This document shows, piece by piece, positions 36,495 through 50,747 of a stretch of DNA of 64,000 bases (positions are counted from its first letter, which is position 1; every line of letters begins with the position of its first letter). Source of the DNA: Pseudomonas sp. R4-35-07 (lineage in GTDB: Bacteria; Pseudomonadota; Gammaproteobacteria; Pseudomonadales; Pseudomonadaceae). Location of the stretch: contig NZ_CP027732.1 in NCBI RefSeq assembly GCF_003852235.1, positions 5,772,506 through 5,836,505 on the forward strand, read 5' to 3'. The notes beneath the pieces are model-generated. The model was not told the DNA's origin, ran no database searches, and saw only the letters and a list, made by a program, of their open reading frames with translations. Position numbers and translations under genes: made by a program.

Positions 36495-37067
36495 TCACGA
36501 TCCCAGGCGCCGGTTGACCATTTCGGTCAAGCGCTCGCCGACTCGCTCAATCCCTTTGTTTTGCGCCACCACCTGGGCACCCTCCATGAGCAAGGTCAGT
36601 TCCTCGGCCACCTGCTCCGGCTCGCTCAATGCCATGGCGGTGCAGAGGGCAAGCAGCCGCGCGAATTGCCGTTGCTTGTGCGCCTGGATCAGCAACCGGG
36701 CGGGGTGCTCAGCCTCGGGCAACTCGGCCAGGGTGTTGGTGAACGGGCAGCCCCGGTAATCCGAGCATTGCAGGTCAGTCACGATGAACTCAACAAAGCC
36801 CAGCAGTTGCTTGGGCGGTGAATCCGGGTGCTCCGATGCCAGTCGGTCGAAGACATCGCCATAGCTTTCAGTAAGCTGCTCAAGCCATTCCAGCACCAGC
36901 GCATCCTTGTTCTCGAAATGCCGGTAGACGGTCATTTTCGTCGAGGCCGCCCGCTCGGCGATGGCGTCCATGCTGACCCGCGTAATCCCTTGCTCCCTGA
37001 ACAACACCGTCGCAGCATCGATGATGCGTTCCCGGGGCGGCAGTTGGGGTGTCCGTTGTGGGCGCAT
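36495..37067 (-). CDS. TetR-family transcriptional repressor
   Basis: A 190-residue regulator with an N-terminal helix-turn-helix (about 14-58; ERIIDAATVLFREQGITRVSMDAIAERA and MTVYRHFENKD) and a ligand-binding core with a small Cys-rich patch (LQCSDYRGCPF). GGAG precedes the ATG at 37067; an upstream start at 37136 would overlap the operators. It is divergent from the amidase gene, with three operator-like palindromes in the spacer, so it very likely represses both itself and the amidase. Confidence 0.9.
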   Translation of the reverse strand: MRPQRTPQLPPRERIIDAATVLFREQGITRVSMDAIAERAASTKMTVYRHFENKDALVLEWLEQLTESYGDVFDRLASEHPDSPPKQLLGFVEFIVTDLQCSDYRGCPFTNTLAELPEAEHPARLLIQAHKQRQFARLLALCTAMALSEPEQVAEELTLLMEGAQVVAQNKGIERVGERLTEMVNRRLGS

Positions 37068-37088
37068 GAATAATCTCCGCTTGACATC

Positions 37089-37144
37089 GATACCGGTAAG
37101 TATCGCATGATACTGATAGGTATCGTCAGATACCATCCAGTATC
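37089..37144. promoter_or_regulatory. Three tandem GATAC-N6-GTATC operators between tetR and the amidase
   Basis: The palindrome GATAC-N6-GTATC occurs at 37089-37104, 37109-37124 and 37129-37144: 16 bases each, repeating every 20 bases, thus on nearly the same DNA face at two-turn spacing. A TTGACA sequence at 37081-37086 just before them could be the -35 element of the amidase promoter. Confidence 0.88.
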
Positions 37145-37168
37145 GATCATACTCAATGGGAGACTGCC

Positions 37169-38605
37169 ATGCACCTGTCCGACTACGCTGTTCACGATGC
37201 CACGGGCCTGAGTCAACTGATCCAGGCCAAACAGGTCAGCCCAAGCGAGGTGCGTGCGGCGGCCTTCCACGCTATCGAGGCCCTCAATCCGCAAATTAAT
37301 GCACTGGTTGAAACCTGGAACGATGAGCCTGCCCCCCACGCCGGTGTGTTTTCAGGCGTGCCGGTGCTGATCAAGGACCTGGGCATTACTGCCAAGGGGC
37401 GTCGCAACGAACTGGGCAGCGCGTTGGCACTCGGCTGCACCGCCGAAGGCGATTCACAGCTCATGAGCCGCTTGCGTTTCGCCGGACTTGTGCCGCTTGG
37501 CCGAACCACCACACCGGAGTTCGCTGCAAGCACCACCACCGAAAGCCGACTTTATGGACCCACCCGTAATCCCTGGAATGTAGAACGAAGCGCCGGAGGC
37601 TCAAGTGGCGGTTCGGCAGCCGCCGTCGCGGCCGGCATGGTACCCATCGCTCACGCAACCGATGGCGGCGGCTCCATCCGGGTACCTGCCTCGCTGTGTG
37701 GCCTGTTCGGCTTGAAACCCAGCCGCGGGCGAGTGCCCATGGGGCCGGACGTGGATGAAGTCTGGAGCGGCCTTGCGGTGCACGGCGTACTGACACGCTC
37801 GGTGCGTGACAGTGCGGCCCTGCTGGACGCTGTGCATGGCAGCGCAGTCGGTGACCCGTTCCACATTGCGTCGCCGCCGACCAGCTTTCTGGAACAATCC
37901 CGGCTTGAGCCCCACGCATTGCGTATCGGTGTGCACACTCGCCCGCTCAATGGCCAAGCGCTGCACCCAGCGGTGCAAATCGCATTGGAGCAGACGATGC
38001 GACATCTCGAGGCGCTTGGGCACCAGGTCGAGGAAGTCGAGCCGGATATTGGCGTGAGCTGGGAGGCTTTTGTCGAGCTGAATGGGCGCTTCTGGTCGTC
38101 CAATACCGCCGCCTGGATCGACGCCATTGCAGCCGCAACCGGACGTAGTATCGATGCTGAACACCTTGAGCCCGCTACCTTGGCGCTGTACCGATACGGC
38201 AAGACGCTAAGTGCCACCGAACTGTTGGGTGCGTTGCACGAACGCAATATTGTCGCCCGAACGCTCGGCGGCTTTTTCGAGGATTACGATCTGCTGCTGT
38301 CACCGACCTTGCCAGGCTTGGCACCGATGATCGGTCAATACAATGCACAGCAAGCGCATCTGGACGGACGAGGCTGGATGAACCATGTGTTCAACCAGTC
38401 ACCGTTCACCGCGCTGGCGAATGTCACCGGCGCGCCGGCTATGTCGGTTCCGCTGTCACAAGACCCTCAAACCGGTTTGCCTATTGGCATGCAGTTCATG
38501 GGCAAGTTCGGCGCTGAGGGCGTGTTGCTGGGGTTGGCTGGGCAGCTTGAACGTGAGTGTGCGTGGGCCGGTCGGCGGCCGGGCGTGTGGGCGGGTAAGC
38601 TCTGA
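37169..38605 (+). CDS. Amidase signature family enzyme
   Basis: Amidase of 478 residues with the Ser-Ser-Lys triad: Lys69 (VLIKDLG), cis-Ser145 ([15 protein letters not shown]) and nucleophile Ser169 ([11 protein letters not shown]). Enzymes of this family hydrolyse carboxamides or short peptide amides; the natural substrate cannot be told from sequence. No signal peptide is visible, so it is cytosolic. The start ATG follows GGGAG. Regulation by the neighbouring TetR protein through the GATAC operators is likely. It is monocistronic. Confidence 0.92.
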   Translation: MHLSDYAVHDATGLSQLIQAKQVSPSEVRAAAFHAIEALNPQINALVETWNDEPAPHAGVFSGVPVLIKDLGITAKGRRNELGSALALGCTAEGDSQLMSRLRFAGLVPLGRTTTPEFAASTTTESRLYGPTRNPWNVERSAGGSSGGSAAAVAAGMVPIAHATDGGGSIRVPASLCGLFGLKPSRGRVPMGPDVDEVWSGLAVHGVLTRSVRDSAALLDAVHGSAVGDPFHIASPPTSFLEQSRLEPHALRIGVHTRPLNGQALHPAVQIALEQTMRHLEALGHQVEEVEPDIGVSWEAFVELNGRFWSSNTAAWIDAIAAATGRSIDAEHLEPATLALYRYGKTLSATELLGALHERNIVARTLGGFFEDYDLLLSPTLPGLAPMIGQYNAQQAHLDGRGWMNHVFNQSPFTALANVTGAPAMSVPLSQDPQTGLPIGMQFMGKFGAEGVLLGLAGQLERECAWAGRRPGVWAGKL

Positions 38606-38646
38606 TAGAGGCTCGAACGGGCGCGGTAATAGGTGGCGTTCTCAGG

Positions 38647-38674
38647 TTTTTCGCGAGCAAGCTCGCTCCTACAG
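38647..38674. repeat. Short repeat TTCGCGAGCAAGCTCGCTCC
   Basis: A short element with arms GCGAGC and GCTCGC around AA, followed by CTCCTACAG. The same wording is a common intergenic repeat in fluorescent pseudomonads. It lies between the amidase and the convergent hypothetical gene. Confidence 0.7.
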
Positions 38675-38711
38675 TAAATGCGGTGCAGCCTAGCCGTGTA
38701 CTACGGGCTCT

Positions 38712-39071
38712 TTAAGCAGTGATCTCGACATAGCTAGACTCTCCGCCTCCTGTCGCACCCGATAGCCAGCCCCAAACAAAACTCAGCGTCGTGCGCCCGG
38801 CGTGATCCACGCCTACCGTGCCACGAGACCACCCAGCAAGCAGTTCCCCTTCCAGGGTCAGGCACTGATACAGCAGCTCGATGGTATCTGGACCGGTCAC
38901 CCGTCCGACTTGAGTACCCAGGCGAATCCGGCCCCCCTGGTAAGTGCTCGAAATCGCGTCATCTTCGACTTGGTAGTGAAATACGGTGCCGGTGCCGGAC
39001 AGTCCCTGAGCGTTGTCGGCGACTACAAACCGGCGATTGTGCAGACGTGCGTAGACAGTAGGATTTTGCAT
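38712..39071 (-). CDS. Small beta-rich protein sometimes annotated n-acetylglutamate synthase
   Basis: A 119-residue cytosolic protein that is predicted to be almost all beta strand, with the pattern FRYHQ/FHYQVEDDAISSTYQGGRIRLGTQVGRV and LLYQCLTLEGELLAG. Related proteins are often labelled n-acetylglutamate synthase, which I believe is a wrong transfer since there is no GNAT acetyltransferase motif. Function unknown. A strong terminator on the 3' side of glmS lies just upstream of its start. Confidence 0.7.
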   Translation of the reverse strand: MQNPTVYARLHNRRFVVADNAQGLSGTGTVFHYQVEDDAISSTYQGGRIRLGTQVGRVTGPDTIELLYQCLTLEGELLAGWSRGTVGVDHAGRTTLSFVWGWLSGATGGGESSYVEITA

Positions 39072-39108
39072 CAGTCGACATCCTTGAATTGAGCGAATTC
39101 AAAACGTA

Positions 39109-39139
39109 AAAAAGGGGCTGTTGAAAACAGCCCCTTTTT
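39109..39139 (-). terminator. Terminator after glmS
   Basis: The stem AAAAAGGGGCTGTT/AACAGCCCCTTTTT (14 pairs) has a GAA loop and T runs on both strands. It ends the glmS transcript on the minus strand. Confidence 0.93.
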
Positions 39140-39156
39140 GGGTACGTCAGTGAGGC

Positions 39157-40989
39157 TTACTCCACCGTCACCGACTTCGCCAGGTTGCGCGGCTGGTCAA
39201 CGTCGGTGCCTTTAAGCACAGCAACGTAGTACGACAGCAACTGCAGCGGGATGGTGTAGAGGATCGGCGACAGGGTGTCGTGGATGTGCGGCATGTTGAT
39301 CACGTGAGTGCCTTCACCGTTGGTCATGCCTGCCTTTTCGTCGGCAAACACGATCAGTTGGCCGCCGCGGGCGCGGACTTCCTGCAGATTGGACTTGAGC
39401 TTTTCCAGCAGTTCGTTGTTCGGCGCCACGGTGACCACCGGCATGTCGTCATCCACCAGGGCCAACGGGCCGTGTTTCAGCTCGCCAGCTGGATAGGCTT
39501 CGGCGTGGATGTACGAGATTTCCTTGAGTTTGAGCGAACCTTCCATCGCTACCGGGTACTGCGCGCCACGGCCGAGGAACAGGGTGTGGTTTTTGTCGGC
39601 AAACAGCTCGGCGACTTTTTCCACGGTGCTGTCCATGGCCAGGGCTTCACCCAGGCGGGTCGGCAGGCGGCGCAGTTCTTCCACCAGGGTGGCTTCAATG
39701 CCTTCGGCCAGGGTGCCGCGCACTTGGCCGAGGGACAAGGTCAGCAGCAACAGGCCAACCAGCTGGGTGGTGAAGGCTTTGGTCGACGCTACGCCGATTT
39801 CGCGACCGGCCTGGGTCAGCAGGGTCAGGTCGGATTCACGCACAAGGGAGCTGATGCTGACGTTGCAGATTGCCAGGCTGGCGAGGAAGCCTAGCTCTTT
39901 GGCATTGCGCAGGGCAGCCAGAGTGTCGGCGGTTTCGCCGGACTGGGAGATGGTCACGAACAGGGTGTCTGGCTGCACCACCACCTTGCGGTAGCGGAAT
40001 TCGCTGGCGACTTCGACCTGGCACGGGATGCCGGCCAGTTCTTCCAGCCAGTAACGCGCAACCATGCCGGCGTGGTAGCTGGTGCCGCAGGCGACGATCT
40101 GCACGTTGCGCACTTTGGCGAACAGCTCGGCGGCTTGTGGGCCGAAGGCGTTGACCAATACTTGGTTCTGGCTCAGGCGACCTTCCAGGGTGCGCTGCAC
40201 CACAGACGGCTGCTCGTGGATTTCCTTGAGCATGAAGTGGCGGAACTCGCCCTTGTCGGCGGCTTCGGCACCGTCGCGGTATTGCACAGCTTCGCGCTCG
40301 ACGGACTGACCGTTCACGTCCCAGATCTGCACGCTTTCACGGCGGATGTCGGCGATGTCGCCTTCTTCCAGGTACATGAAGCGGTCGGTGACCTGGCGCA
40401 GGGCGAGTTGGTCGGAGGCCAGGAAGTTTTCCCCCAGGCCCAGGCCGATCACCAATGGGCTGCCGCTGCGTGCGGCAACCAGGCGGTCAGGCTGGCTGGC
40501 GCTGATCACGGCCAGGCCGTAGGCGCCGTGCAGTTCCTTGACCGTGGCCTTGAGGGCGGTGGTCAGGTCGCTGTGGTCCTTGAGCTTGTGGTTGAGCAGA
40601 TGGGCGATAACTTCAGTGTCGGTGTCCGACGTGAACACATAGCCCAGGCCCTTGAGTTGTTCGCGCAGCACTTCGTGGTTTTCGATGATGCCGTTGTGCA
40701 CCACCGCCAGGTCACCCGAGAAGTGTGGGTGAGCGTTACGCTCGCACGGCGCACCGTGGGTGGCCCAACGGGTGTGGGCGATGCCCAGGCGCCCAACCAG
40801 CGGCTCGCCGGCCAGGGCCTGGTCCAACTCGCTGACTTTGCCCGGACGGCGCATGCGCTCAAGCTTGCCAGCATTGGTGAAGACGGCCACACCGGCGCTG
40901 TCATAGCCGCGGTACTCCAGGCGCTTGAGGCCTTCGAGCAGGATGGGAGTTACGTTACGTTCGGCGACTGCGCCAACAATTCCACACAT
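39157..40989 (-). CDS. glmS: Glutamine-fructose-6-phosphate aminotransferase
   Basis: Makes glucosamine-6-phosphate from fructose-6-phosphate and glutamine, the first step to UDP-GlcNAc for the cell wall. It has 610 residues, the standard length. After the initiator Met, Cys2 (CGIVGAVA) is the glutaminase nucleophile; the glutaminase domain spans about 1-240 and two SIS sugar-isomerase domains about 285-600. The end [11 protein letters not shown] is the conserved C-terminus and attTn7 target. It begins 10 bases after the DeoR regulator gene. Confidence 0.98.
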   Translation of the reverse strand: MCGIVGAVAERNVTPILLEGLKRLEYRGYDSAGVAVFTNAGKLERMRRPGKVSELDQALAGEPLVGRLGIAHTRWATHGAPCERNAHPHFSGDLAVVHNGIIENHEVLREQLKGLGYVFTSDTDTEVIAHLLNHKLKDHSDLTTALKATVKELHGAYGLAVISASQPDRLVAARSGSPLVIGLGLGENFLASDQLALRQVTDRFMYLEEGDIADIRRESVQIWDVNGQSVEREAVQYRDGAEAADKGEFRHFMLKEIHEQPSVVQRTLEGRLSQNQVLVNAFGPQAAELFAKVRNVQIVACGTSYHAGMVARYWLEELAGIPCQVEVASEFRYRKVVVQPDTLFVTISQSGETADTLAALRNAKELGFLASLAICNVSISSLVRESDLTLLTQAGREIGVASTKAFTTQLVGLLLLTLSLGQVRGTLAEGIEATLVEELRRLPTRLGEALAMDSTVEKVAELFADKNHTLFLGRGAQYPVAMEGSLKLKEISYIHAEAYPAGELKHGPLALVDDDMPVVTVAPNNELLEKLKSNLQEVRARGGQLIVFADEKAGMTNGEGTHVINMPHIHDTLSPILYTIPLQLLSYYVAVLKGTDVDQPRNLAKSVTVE

Positions 40990-40999
40990 GGTATTTCTC

Positions 41000-41767
41000 C
41001 TAGATGACTGCCGCGCATATCAGCGTAATGCCGCGGGCTTGGATCTGGTCGCGGGCCTCAAGCGGCAGGCGATCATCGGTGATAAGGGTATGGACGCTGC
41101 TCCAGGGCAGTTCCAGGTTGGGAATCTTGCGGCCGATCTTGTCGGATTCGACCATCACCACCACTTCGCGGGCGACCTCGGCCATGACGCGGCTCAGGCC
41201 CAATAACTCGTTGAACGTGGTGGTACCGCGCTGCAGATCGATGCCGTCGGCGCCGATGAACAGTTGGTCGAAATCGTAGGAGCGCAGCACCTGCTCGGCG
41301 ACCTGGCCCTGGAACGAATCCGAATGCGGGTCCCAGGTGCCGCCGGTCATCAGCAGCACCGGTTCATGCTCCAGCTCGCTCAAGGCGCGGGCCACGTTCA
41401 GGGAATTGGTCATGACCACCAGGCCGGGTTGATGGCCCAGTTCAGGGATCATCGCGGCGGTGGTGCTGCCGCTGTCGATGATGATGCGCGCGTGCTCACG
41501 CAACCGCGCCACGGCCGCACGGGCGATGGCGCGCTTGTAGGCAGAGACCGGTTGAGCCGCGTCGCCCACCAGCTCATGAGGCATGGTGATCGCGCCACCG
41601 TAGCGGCGCAGAAGCAGGCCATTGCTTTCGAGGGCGGCCAGGTCCTTGCGGATGGTCACCTCCGAAGTTTCGAAACGCTTGGCCAGTTCGTCCACGCTGA
41701 CTTCGCCCTGTTCATTGAGCAAGGTCAGGATATTGTGGCGACGTTGGGGGGTATTTCGTTTCGACAT
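41000..41767 (-). CDS. DeoR-family regulator of the glm genes (GlmR-like)
   Basis: A 255-residue repressor with an N-terminal winged helix ([38 protein letters not shown], about 8-45) and a DeoR C-terminal sugar-phosphate-sensing domain (about 75-235; [15 protein letters not shown]). It lies between glmU and glmS, so regulation of amino-sugar synthesis is likely. The start at 41767 gives the normal length; an in-frame start at 41806 would add 13 residues. No strong ribosome site is visible. Confidence 0.9.
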   Translation of the reverse strand: MSKRNTPQRRHNILTLLNEQGEVSVDELAKRFETSEVTIRKDLAALESNGLLLRRYGGAITMPHELVGDAAQPVSAYKRAIARAAVARLREHARIIIDSGSTTAAMIPELGHQPGLVVMTNSLNVARALSELEHEPVLLMTGGTWDPHSDSFQGQVAEQVLRSYDFDQLFIGADGIDLQRGTTTFNELLGLSRVMAEVAREVVVMVESDKIGRKIPNLELPWSSVHTLITDDRLPLEARDQIQARGITLICAAVI

Positions 41768-41866
41768 GGCGATGGTAAGTTTCGGTTCGAAAGATAACGA
41801 AGGCAATCAAAACCTATTCGGAACTCATCGTCAAGCGTTTGGAAGAGATTCTTCAGACGACACGAG

Positions 41867-41964
41867 CAAATGTGGGAGGGGGCTTGCTCCCGATTGCGGC
41901 AGATCAGTCAACTTTTACATCGACTGGACCACCGCTATCGGGGGCAAGCCCCCTCCCACATTTG
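41867..41964. repeat. REP doublet between glmU and the DeoR gene
   Basis: Full-length inverted REP copies starting CAAATGTGGGAGGGGG and ending in the complement, around a 42-base centre. No gene is visible between 41768 and 41994. Confidence 0.92.
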
Positions 41965-41994
41965 GATATCACTGCTGAGGGAGCAGTGGATAAC

Positions 41995-43362
41995 TCAGGT
42001 CTTGTTGATTTTGACCGGGCGCTTCCAGCCGTCGATGTTGCGTTGGCGGGCGCGGGCGACTGCCAGTTGGGACTTATCCACATCCTGATTGATGGTTGAG
42101 CCCGCAGCGGTGTTGGAACCATCACGGATAGTGACGGGTGCGACCAGCGAGTTGTTGGAGCCGATAAATACGTCTTCACCAATGGTGGTCTGGTGCTTAT
42201 TGGCGCCGTCGTAGTTACAGGTAATCGTGCCCGCGCCAACGTTGGTGCGTGCACCGATCACTGCATCGCCCAAGTAGGTAAGGTGCCCGGCCTTGGCGCC
42301 TTCGCCCAGGTGAGCATTTTTCAGCTCCACGAAGTTACCCACATGGGCCTTGGCTTCCAGCACGCTGCCAGGACGCAGCCGCGCAAACGGACCCGCATCG
42401 CTGCCCTCGCCCATTACCGCGCCGTCGATATGGCTGTTGGCCTTGACCACGACACCTTTGCGCAGCGTGCTGTCCTTGATCACGCAGTTCGGGCCGATCA
42501 CTACGTCGTCTTCGATGATCACACGGCCTTCGAGGATCACATTGATGTCGATCAGTACGTCGCGGCCCACCGTCACTTCACCGCGTACGTCGAAACGCGC
42601 CGGGTCACGCAGGGTCACGCCCTGGGCCATCAGGCGGCGCCCTTCACGCAGCTGATAGTGGCGCTCCAACTCGGCCAATTGCTTACGGTCATTGGCGCCC
42701 TGCACTTCCATCGGGTCGTGGGGCTGCTCGGTGGCGACCACCAGGCCGTCACTGACCGCCATCTCGATGACGTCAGTAAGGTAGTACTCGCCTTGGGCAT
42801 TGTTGTTGGACAGGCGGCTCATCCAGTCGGCGAGGCGATTGGCTGGCACCGCGAGAATCCCGGTGTTGCCTTCGGTGATGGCGCGCTGGGCTTCACTGGC
42901 GTCCTTGTGCTCGACGATGGCCGCGACCTTGCCCTCGGCGTCACGCACGATGCGCCCGTAGCCGGTGGGGTCGTCCAGCTCGACGGTGAGCAGGCCCATC
43001 TGGCCAGGCACCACATGCTTGAGCAGGCGTTGCAGGGTTTCCACTTCGATCAGCGGCACATCACCGTACAGGATCAGCACGGTGTCAGCGGTGATGAACG
43101 GCACCGCTTGCGCGGTGGCATGGCCAGTGCCCAATTGCTTGTCCTGCAAGACGAAATTCAAGTCGTCTGCGGCCAGACGCTCACGTACCACATCGGCACC
43201 GTGCCCGATGACTACGTGAATGCGCTGCGGGTCCAACTGCCGGGCACTGTGGATAACATGGCCAAGCATGGAATTGCCTGCGACCGGGTGCAGTACCTTG
43301 GGCAAGGCCGAACGCATGCGGGTGCCCTGGCCAGCGGCGAGAATTACGATTTCAAGAGACAT
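41995..43362 (-). CDS. glmU: Bifunctional UDP-GlcNAc pyrophosphorylase / glucosamine-1-phosphate acetyltransferase
   Basis: Two-step enzyme of 455 residues: the N-terminal uridylyltransferase domain (about 1-228) with [18 protein letters not shown], and the C-terminal left-handed beta-helix (about 250-440) of hexapeptide repeats that acetylates glucosamine-1-phosphate, with a catalytic His in HVGNFVELK. It supplies UDP-GlcNAc for peptidoglycan and LPS. Its position next to atpC is the usual Pseudomonas layout. One exact DnaA box lies near each end. Confidence 0.98.
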   Translation of the reverse strand: MSLEIVILAAGQGTRMRSALPKVLHPVAGNSMLGHVIHSARQLDPQRIHVVIGHGADVVRERLAADDLNFVLQDKQLGTGHATAQAVPFITADTVLILYGDVPLIEVETLQRLLKHVVPGQMGLLTVELDDPTGYGRIVRDAEGKVAAIVEHKDASEAQRAITEGNTGILAVPANRLADWMSRLSNNNAQGEYYLTDVIEMAVSDGLVVATEQPHDPMEVQGANDRKQLAELERHYQLREGRRLMAQGVTLRDPARFDVRGEVTVGRDVLIDINVILEGRVIIEDDVVIGPNCVIKDSTLRKGVVVKANSHIDGAVMGEGSDAGPFARLRPGSVLEAKAHVGNFVELKNAHLGEGAKAGHLTYLGDAVIGARTNVGAGTITCNYDGANKHQTTIGEDVFIGSNNSLVAPVTIRDGSNTAAGSTINQDVDKSQLAVARARQRNIDGWKRPVKINKT

Positions 43363-43421
43363 GAATGGCTACCAATCCTGGGCGGTCCGGCTTCAGACCA
43401 AAGAAGTGTTTTGCAAAAAAG

Positions 43422-43449
43422 AAAAAGGGTAGCCGAGGCTACCCTTTTT
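43422..43449 (-). terminator. Terminator after atpC
   Basis: AAAAAGGGTAGCC/GGCTACCCTTTTT stem with a 2-base centre; T runs on both sides. It ends the atp operon on the minus strand and separates it from glmU. Confidence 0.93.
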
Positions 43450-43484
43450 AATCAATCACGCGTGAAGCGTAACGGCAACGCCGC

Positions 43485-43901
43485 TTACTTCTTGCGGATC
43501 TGCTGGAGCGTCCGCAGCTGGGCTGCGGCCTCGGCCAGACGGACTGCAGCAGCGCTGTAGTCGAAGTCTGCGCCTTTTTCGTTCAGCGCCTTCTCGGCAG
43601 CCTTTACGGCTTCCTGAGCGGAGGCTTCATCCAGGTCGCCAGCACGTTGCACGGTATCGGCAAGTACCTTGACCATGTTCGGCTGAACCTCGAGGAAACC
43701 GCCAGAGATGTAGAACACCTCCTTTTCCCCGCCTTGCTTGGTCAGAGTGATCGGACCTGGCTTCAAGCTGGTGATCAACGGCGCGTGGCCCATGGCAATA
43801 CCCAGGTCACCCAGGTCGCCGTGTGCAATCACCATTTCTACCAGACCGGAGAAGATTTCCCCTTCCGCGCTGACGATATCGCAATGGACTGTCATAGCCA
43901 T
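43485..43901 (-). CDS. atpC: ATP synthase F1 epsilon subunit
   Basis: Rotor subunit of 138 residues that links gamma to the c-ring and restrains ATP hydrolysis. The N-terminal beta sandwich (1-85; [19 protein letters not shown]) and two C-terminal helices (90-135) are intact. It is last in the atp operon; a strong terminator follows. Confidence 0.97.
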
Positions 43902-43945
43902 CTGATTGCCTCAACCTGATGAGCGCCCGTTTCCGGGCGCCAGGA

Positions 43946-45349
<1,404 letters not shown>

Positions 45350-46210
45350 TTAAACCGCGGCAGCGCCGCCGACGATTTCCGAGATCTCTTGGGTGATCGC
45401 AGCCTGACGCGCCTTGTTGTAGATCAGCTGCAAATCGCTGATCAGATCACCGGCGTTATCGGTAGCGTTTTTCATCGCGATCATCCGCGCCGCTTGTTCA
45501 GCTGCGTTGTTCTCGACCACCGCCTGGTACACCTGCGACTCCACGTAGCGCACCATCAAGCCGTCAAGCAGCTCTTTGGCGTCTGGTTCGTAGAGGTAGT
45601 CCCAGTGGTGCTTGAGTTCCTGATCCGGAGTCGCCACCAGTGGAATCAATTGCTCCACGGTTGGCTGCTGGGTCATGGTGTTGATGAACTTGTTGGATAC
45701 CACGGACAGGCGGTCAATCCGGCCTTCCAGGTACGCATCCAGCATCACCTTCACACTGCCGATCAAATCATTGATCGACGGCTCTTCACCCAGGTGGCTG
45801 ATAGCTGCAACGACGTTACCGCCGAAGTTACGGAAAAAGGCCGCACCCTTGCTACCCACAACACACAGATCGATCTCGACGCCTTTTTCGCGGTTTACCG
45901 CCATGTCCTTGACCAGGGCCTTGAACAGGTTGGTATTCAGGCCACCACACAGACCACGGTCACTGCTCACTACCACATAACCCACGCGCTTGACTTCGCG
46001 CTCGATCATGAACGGGTGGCGGTATTCCGGGTTGGCGTTGGCCAGATGCCCAATTACCTGGCGGATACGTTCCGCATAAGGACGGCTGGCTGCCATGCGC
46101 ATTTGTGCCTTGCGCATTTTGCTGACCGCCACTTTTTCCATGGCGCTGGTAATCTTTTGCGTGCTTTTGATGCTCGCAATCTTACTGCGAATCTCTTTTG
46201 CGCCTGCCAT
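45350..46210 (-). CDS. atpG: ATP synthase F1 gamma subunit
   Basis: Central shaft subunit of 286 residues made of two long coiled helices (1-55 and 210-286) around a Rossmann-like middle. The N-terminal [24 protein letters not shown] and C-terminal [18 protein letters not shown] are the family ends. Confidence 0.98.
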   Translation of the reverse strand: MAGAKEIRSKIASIKSTQKITSAMEKVAVSKMRKAQMRMAASRPYAERIRQVIGHLANANPEYRHPFMIEREVKRVGYVVVSSDRGLCGGLNTNLFKALVKDMAVNREKGVEIDLCVVGSKGAAFFRNFGGNVVAAISHLGEEPSINDLIGSVKVMLDAYLEGRIDRLSVVSNKFINTMTQQPTVEQLIPLVATPDQELKHHWDYLYEPDAKELLDGLMVRYVESQVYQAVVENNAAEQAARMIAMKNATDNAGDLISDLQLIYNKARQAAITQEISEIVGGAAAV

Positions 46211-46260
46211 GTAACACCTATCAGGTTAGCAAGCGGGAGCCTTGCGGCTCCCGCTGCGGC

Positions 46261-47805
46261 TTACCAGGTTTGGGTGGCCTTGAACTTCTCGATACCGGCT
46301 TTCATGCCAGCGTCGATATCGTCATTGAAGTCACCCTTCACGTTGATCTTCGCCATCAATTCGGCGTGATCGCGGTTGAAGTAAGCAATCAGCGCTTGTT
46401 CAAAGCTGCCGATCTTGGCGATTTCAACGTCGGTCAGGAACCCACGCTCAGCGGCATACAGCGACAACGCCATGTCAGCGATCGACATCGGGGCGTATTG
46501 CTTCTGCTTCATCAGCTCGGTAACGCGCTGACCATGCTCAAGTTGCTTACGGGTCGCTTCGTCCAGGTCAGACGCGAACTGGGCGAATGCCGCCAGTTCA
46601 CGGTACTGAGCCAGAGCGGTACGGATACCACCGGAGAGCTTCTTGATGATCTTGGTCTGAGCGGCACCACCCACACGGGATACCGAAACACCGGCGTTCA
46701 CTGCAGGACGGATGCCTGAGTTGAACATGGCCGATTCCAGGAAGATCTGACCGTCAGTGATGGAAATCACGTTGGTCGGAACAAACGCGGAAACGTCGCC
46801 AGCCTGGGTTTCGATGATCGGCAGTGCGGTCAGGGAACCGGTTTTGCCGGTCACTGCGCCGTTGGTGAACTTCTCTACGTACTCTTCGGAAACGCGGGAT
46901 GCGCGCTCCAGCAGACGGGAGTGGAGATAGAACACGTCGCCTGGGTAGGCTTCACGGCCTGGTGGACGGCGCAGCAGCAGGGAAATCTGGCGGTAAGCCA
47001 CTGCTTGCTTGGACAGATCGTCATAAACGATCAGCGCGTCTTCACCGCGGTCGCGGAAGAACTCACCCATGGTGCAACCGGAGTACGGTGCCAGGAATTG
47101 CAGCGCAGGAGATTCCGAAGCACTGGCAGCCACGATGATCGTGTTGGCCAGGGCGCCGTTTTCTTCCAGCTTGCGAACCACGTTGGCGATGGTCGATTGC
47201 TTCTGACCGATCGCTACGTAGACGCAGAAAATGCCGCTGTTCTTCTGGTTGATGATCGCGTCGATCGCCAGAGCGGTTTTACCGATCTGACGGTCACCGA
47301 TGATCAGCTCACGCTGGCCACGGCCGACCGGAATCATGGCATCGACAGCCTTGTAGCCAGTCTGTACAGGCTGGTCTACCGACTTACGCCAGATCACGCC
47401 TGGAGCAACTTTCTCGACCGCGTCGGTCTCGGTGTTGCCCAGTGGACCTTTACCGTCAACAGGGTTACCCAGTGCGTCGACGACGCGGCCCAGCAGTTCC
47501 TTACCTACCGGAACTTCCAGGATGCGGCCTGTGCACTTGGCGCTCATGCCTTCAGCCAGACTGGTATACGCGCCCAATACAACGGCACCTACGGAGTCTT
47601 GCTCCAGGTTGAGGGCCATACCGTAGACGCCGCCCGGAAACTCGATCATCTCGCCGTACATAACGTCGGCCAGACCGTGAATCCGCACGATGCCGTCAGA
47701 TACGCTGACGACAGTGCCTTCGTTACGGGCTTGGGAGGTCACATCGAGCTTGTCGATGCGGCCCTTGATAATTTCACTTATTTCGGAAGGATTGAGTTGC
47801 TGCAT
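46261..47805 (-). CDS. atpA: ATP synthase F1 alpha subunit
   Basis: Non-catalytic nucleotide-binding subunit of 514 residues; Walker A GDRQIGKT (about 170-177), the arginine finger segment in [10 protein letters not shown] and the N-terminal [14 protein letters not shown] helix that meets delta. Standard length. Confidence 0.98.
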   Translation of the reverse strand: MQQLNPSEISEIIKGRIDKLDVTSQARNEGTVVSVSDGIVRIHGLADVMYGEMIEFPGGVYGMALNLEQDSVGAVVLGAYTSLAEGMSAKCTGRILEVPVGKELLGRVVDALGNPVDGKGPLGNTETDAVEKVAPGVIWRKSVDQPVQTGYKAVDAMIPVGRGQRELIIGDRQIGKTALAIDAIINQKNSGIFCVYVAIGQKQSTIANVVRKLEENGALANTIIVAASASESPALQFLAPYSGCTMGEFFRDRGEDALIVYDDLSKQAVAYRQISLLLRRPPGREAYPGDVFYLHSRLLERASRVSEEYVEKFTNGAVTGKTGSLTALPIIETQAGDVSAFVPTNVISITDGQIFLESAMFNSGIRPAVNAGVSVSRVGGAAQTKIIKKLSGGIRTALAQYRELAAFAQFASDLDEATRKQLEHGQRVTELMKQKQYAPMSIADMALSLYAAERGFLTDVEIAKIGSFEQALIAYFNRDHAELMAKINVKGDFNDDIDAGMKAGIEKFKATQTW

Positions 47806-47826
47806 TGCTCTGCTGCCCCTTCAAAC

Positions 47827-48363
47827 TCAAGATTTCAATGCTTCGGCAAGTTTCGCGATTTTGCCGCGAATCGAGCCATCGATAACCAGGTCGCCGGCAC
47901 GGATAACGACACCACCAATCAGGGATGCGTCCTCCGAAGCTTGCAGGCGCACTTCCCGATTGAGTCGTGCACTGAGAACCTTGGCGAGTTTGTCTTGCTG
48001 TTCTTGGTTCAATGCAAAAGCACTGGTCACTTCAACGTCTACCGACTTCTCTGCTTCGGCCTTGTACAGGTCGAACAGAGCGGCGATCTCCGGCAATAGC
48101 GGGAGACGGTCGTTTTCGGCAACGACGTGGATGAAGTTCTGCACCTTCACATCAAACTTGTCGCCGCACACTTCAATAAAAGTGGCGGCCTTGTCTGCGC
48201 TCGTCAGGCGCGGGGCCTTGAGCACGCGCTGCATGGTGTCGTCTTGCGACACTGCTGCAGCCAGGCCGAGCATGGCTGACCAAGAGGCCAGCTGCTGGTG
48301 GGCCTGGGCGTGCTCGAAGGCTGCCTTAGCGTAAGGTCGGGCCAACGTGGTCAGTTCTGCCAT
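47827..48363 (-). CDS. atpH: ATP synthase F1 delta subunit
   Basis: Stator subunit of 178 residues that joins the F1 crown to the b-subunit stalk. The N-terminal helical bundle starts [15 protein letters not shown] and the C-terminal part has [17 protein letters not shown] and [11 protein letters not shown]. Confidence 0.97.
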
Positions 48364-48375
48364 GATCGCCCTCGC

Positions 48376-48846
48376 TTAAATTTCAGCAGCCAGTTTATTA
48401 ACCAGCTCCGCGTGCGCGTTTTGATCGATTGTGGCACCAAGGATCTTCTCGGCACCGCCGACCGCCAGAGCACCCAGTTGGGCACGCAGCGCGTCTTTGA
48501 CGCCATTCAGTTCCTGTTCGATCTCGGCATGAGCCGAAGCCTTGACACGGTCAGCTTCGACGCGGGCTTTTTCAACAGCCTCTTCGACGATCTGGTTACC
48601 GCGCTTCTTGGCTTGCTCAATGATCTCAGCTGCCTGTGCTTTAGCTTCGCGCAGTTGATGACCCACTTTCTCTTGGGCCAACTCCAGGTCGCGAGCTGCA
48701 CGGCTGGCAGCGTCCAAACCATCCGCGATCTTCTTCTGACGTTCGTGCAAAGCCGCGATGACCGGAGGCCACACGAACTTCATGCAAAACACTACAAAAA
48801 TGAAGAACGCAACGGATTGGCCAATCAGGGTTGCATTAATGTTCAC
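48376..48846 (-). CDS. atpF: ATP synthase Fo b subunit
   Basis: Peripheral-stalk subunit of 156 residues: a membrane helix (about 5-27) with the [10 protein letters not shown] turn and a long cytoplasmic helix rich in Ala, Glu and Lys. It works as a dimer. 56 bases separate it from atpE. Confidence 0.97.
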   Translation of the reverse strand: MNINATLIGQSVAFFIFVVFCMKFVWPPVIAALHERQKKIADGLDAASRAARDLELAQEKVGHQLREAKAQAAEIIEQAKKRGNQIVEEAVEKARVEADRVKASAHAEIEQELNGVKDALRAQLGALAVGGAEKILGATIDQNAHAELVNKLAAEI

Positions 48847-48902
48847 GCCAACACCTCGCTCATTCGTTGTCCATCACCCTAATCACTCGAAACGTCGAGT
48901 GA

Positions 48903-49175
<273 letters not shown>

Positions 49176-49247
49176 TTACGTCGTATGGTTTAGGTTTTTT
49201 AGATTTTAAAGCGGTAAAACAAATCGTTTCATAGCCCTGGAGGGCCA

Positions 49248-49269
49248 CCTTCCCGTTTCACCGGGAAGG
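49248..49269 (-). promoter_or_regulatory. Hairpin in the atpB-atpE gap
   Basis: The arms CCTTCCCG and CGGGAAGG (8 pairs) close a 6-base loop, 79 bases from the atpE start on the minus strand. No T run follows, so it is not a terminator. It may stabilise the atpE part of the message. Confidence 0.6.
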
Positions 49270-49293
49270 ACATCAGACTAGTCGAGACTGGCC

Positions 49294-50587
<1,294 letters not shown>

Positions 50588-50747
50588 CACTCTTGCTCCT
50601 CAATGGTCGGCTGCCGGAAATCAATAACTTGGCATACTTTGTGCCGACAAAATGCGCGCAGAGTATAGGGGCGGTTCTGCCCCTATTCAACTGCCGGGTA
50701 GTGATTTCCGATCACGCGCTACATGAGCAATTGTTTCAGCGAATGTT

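Noticed and set aside
38712..39071. N-acetylglutamate synthase activity
   Set aside because: At 119 residues with an all-beta pattern and no GNAT motif, the common label looks wrong.
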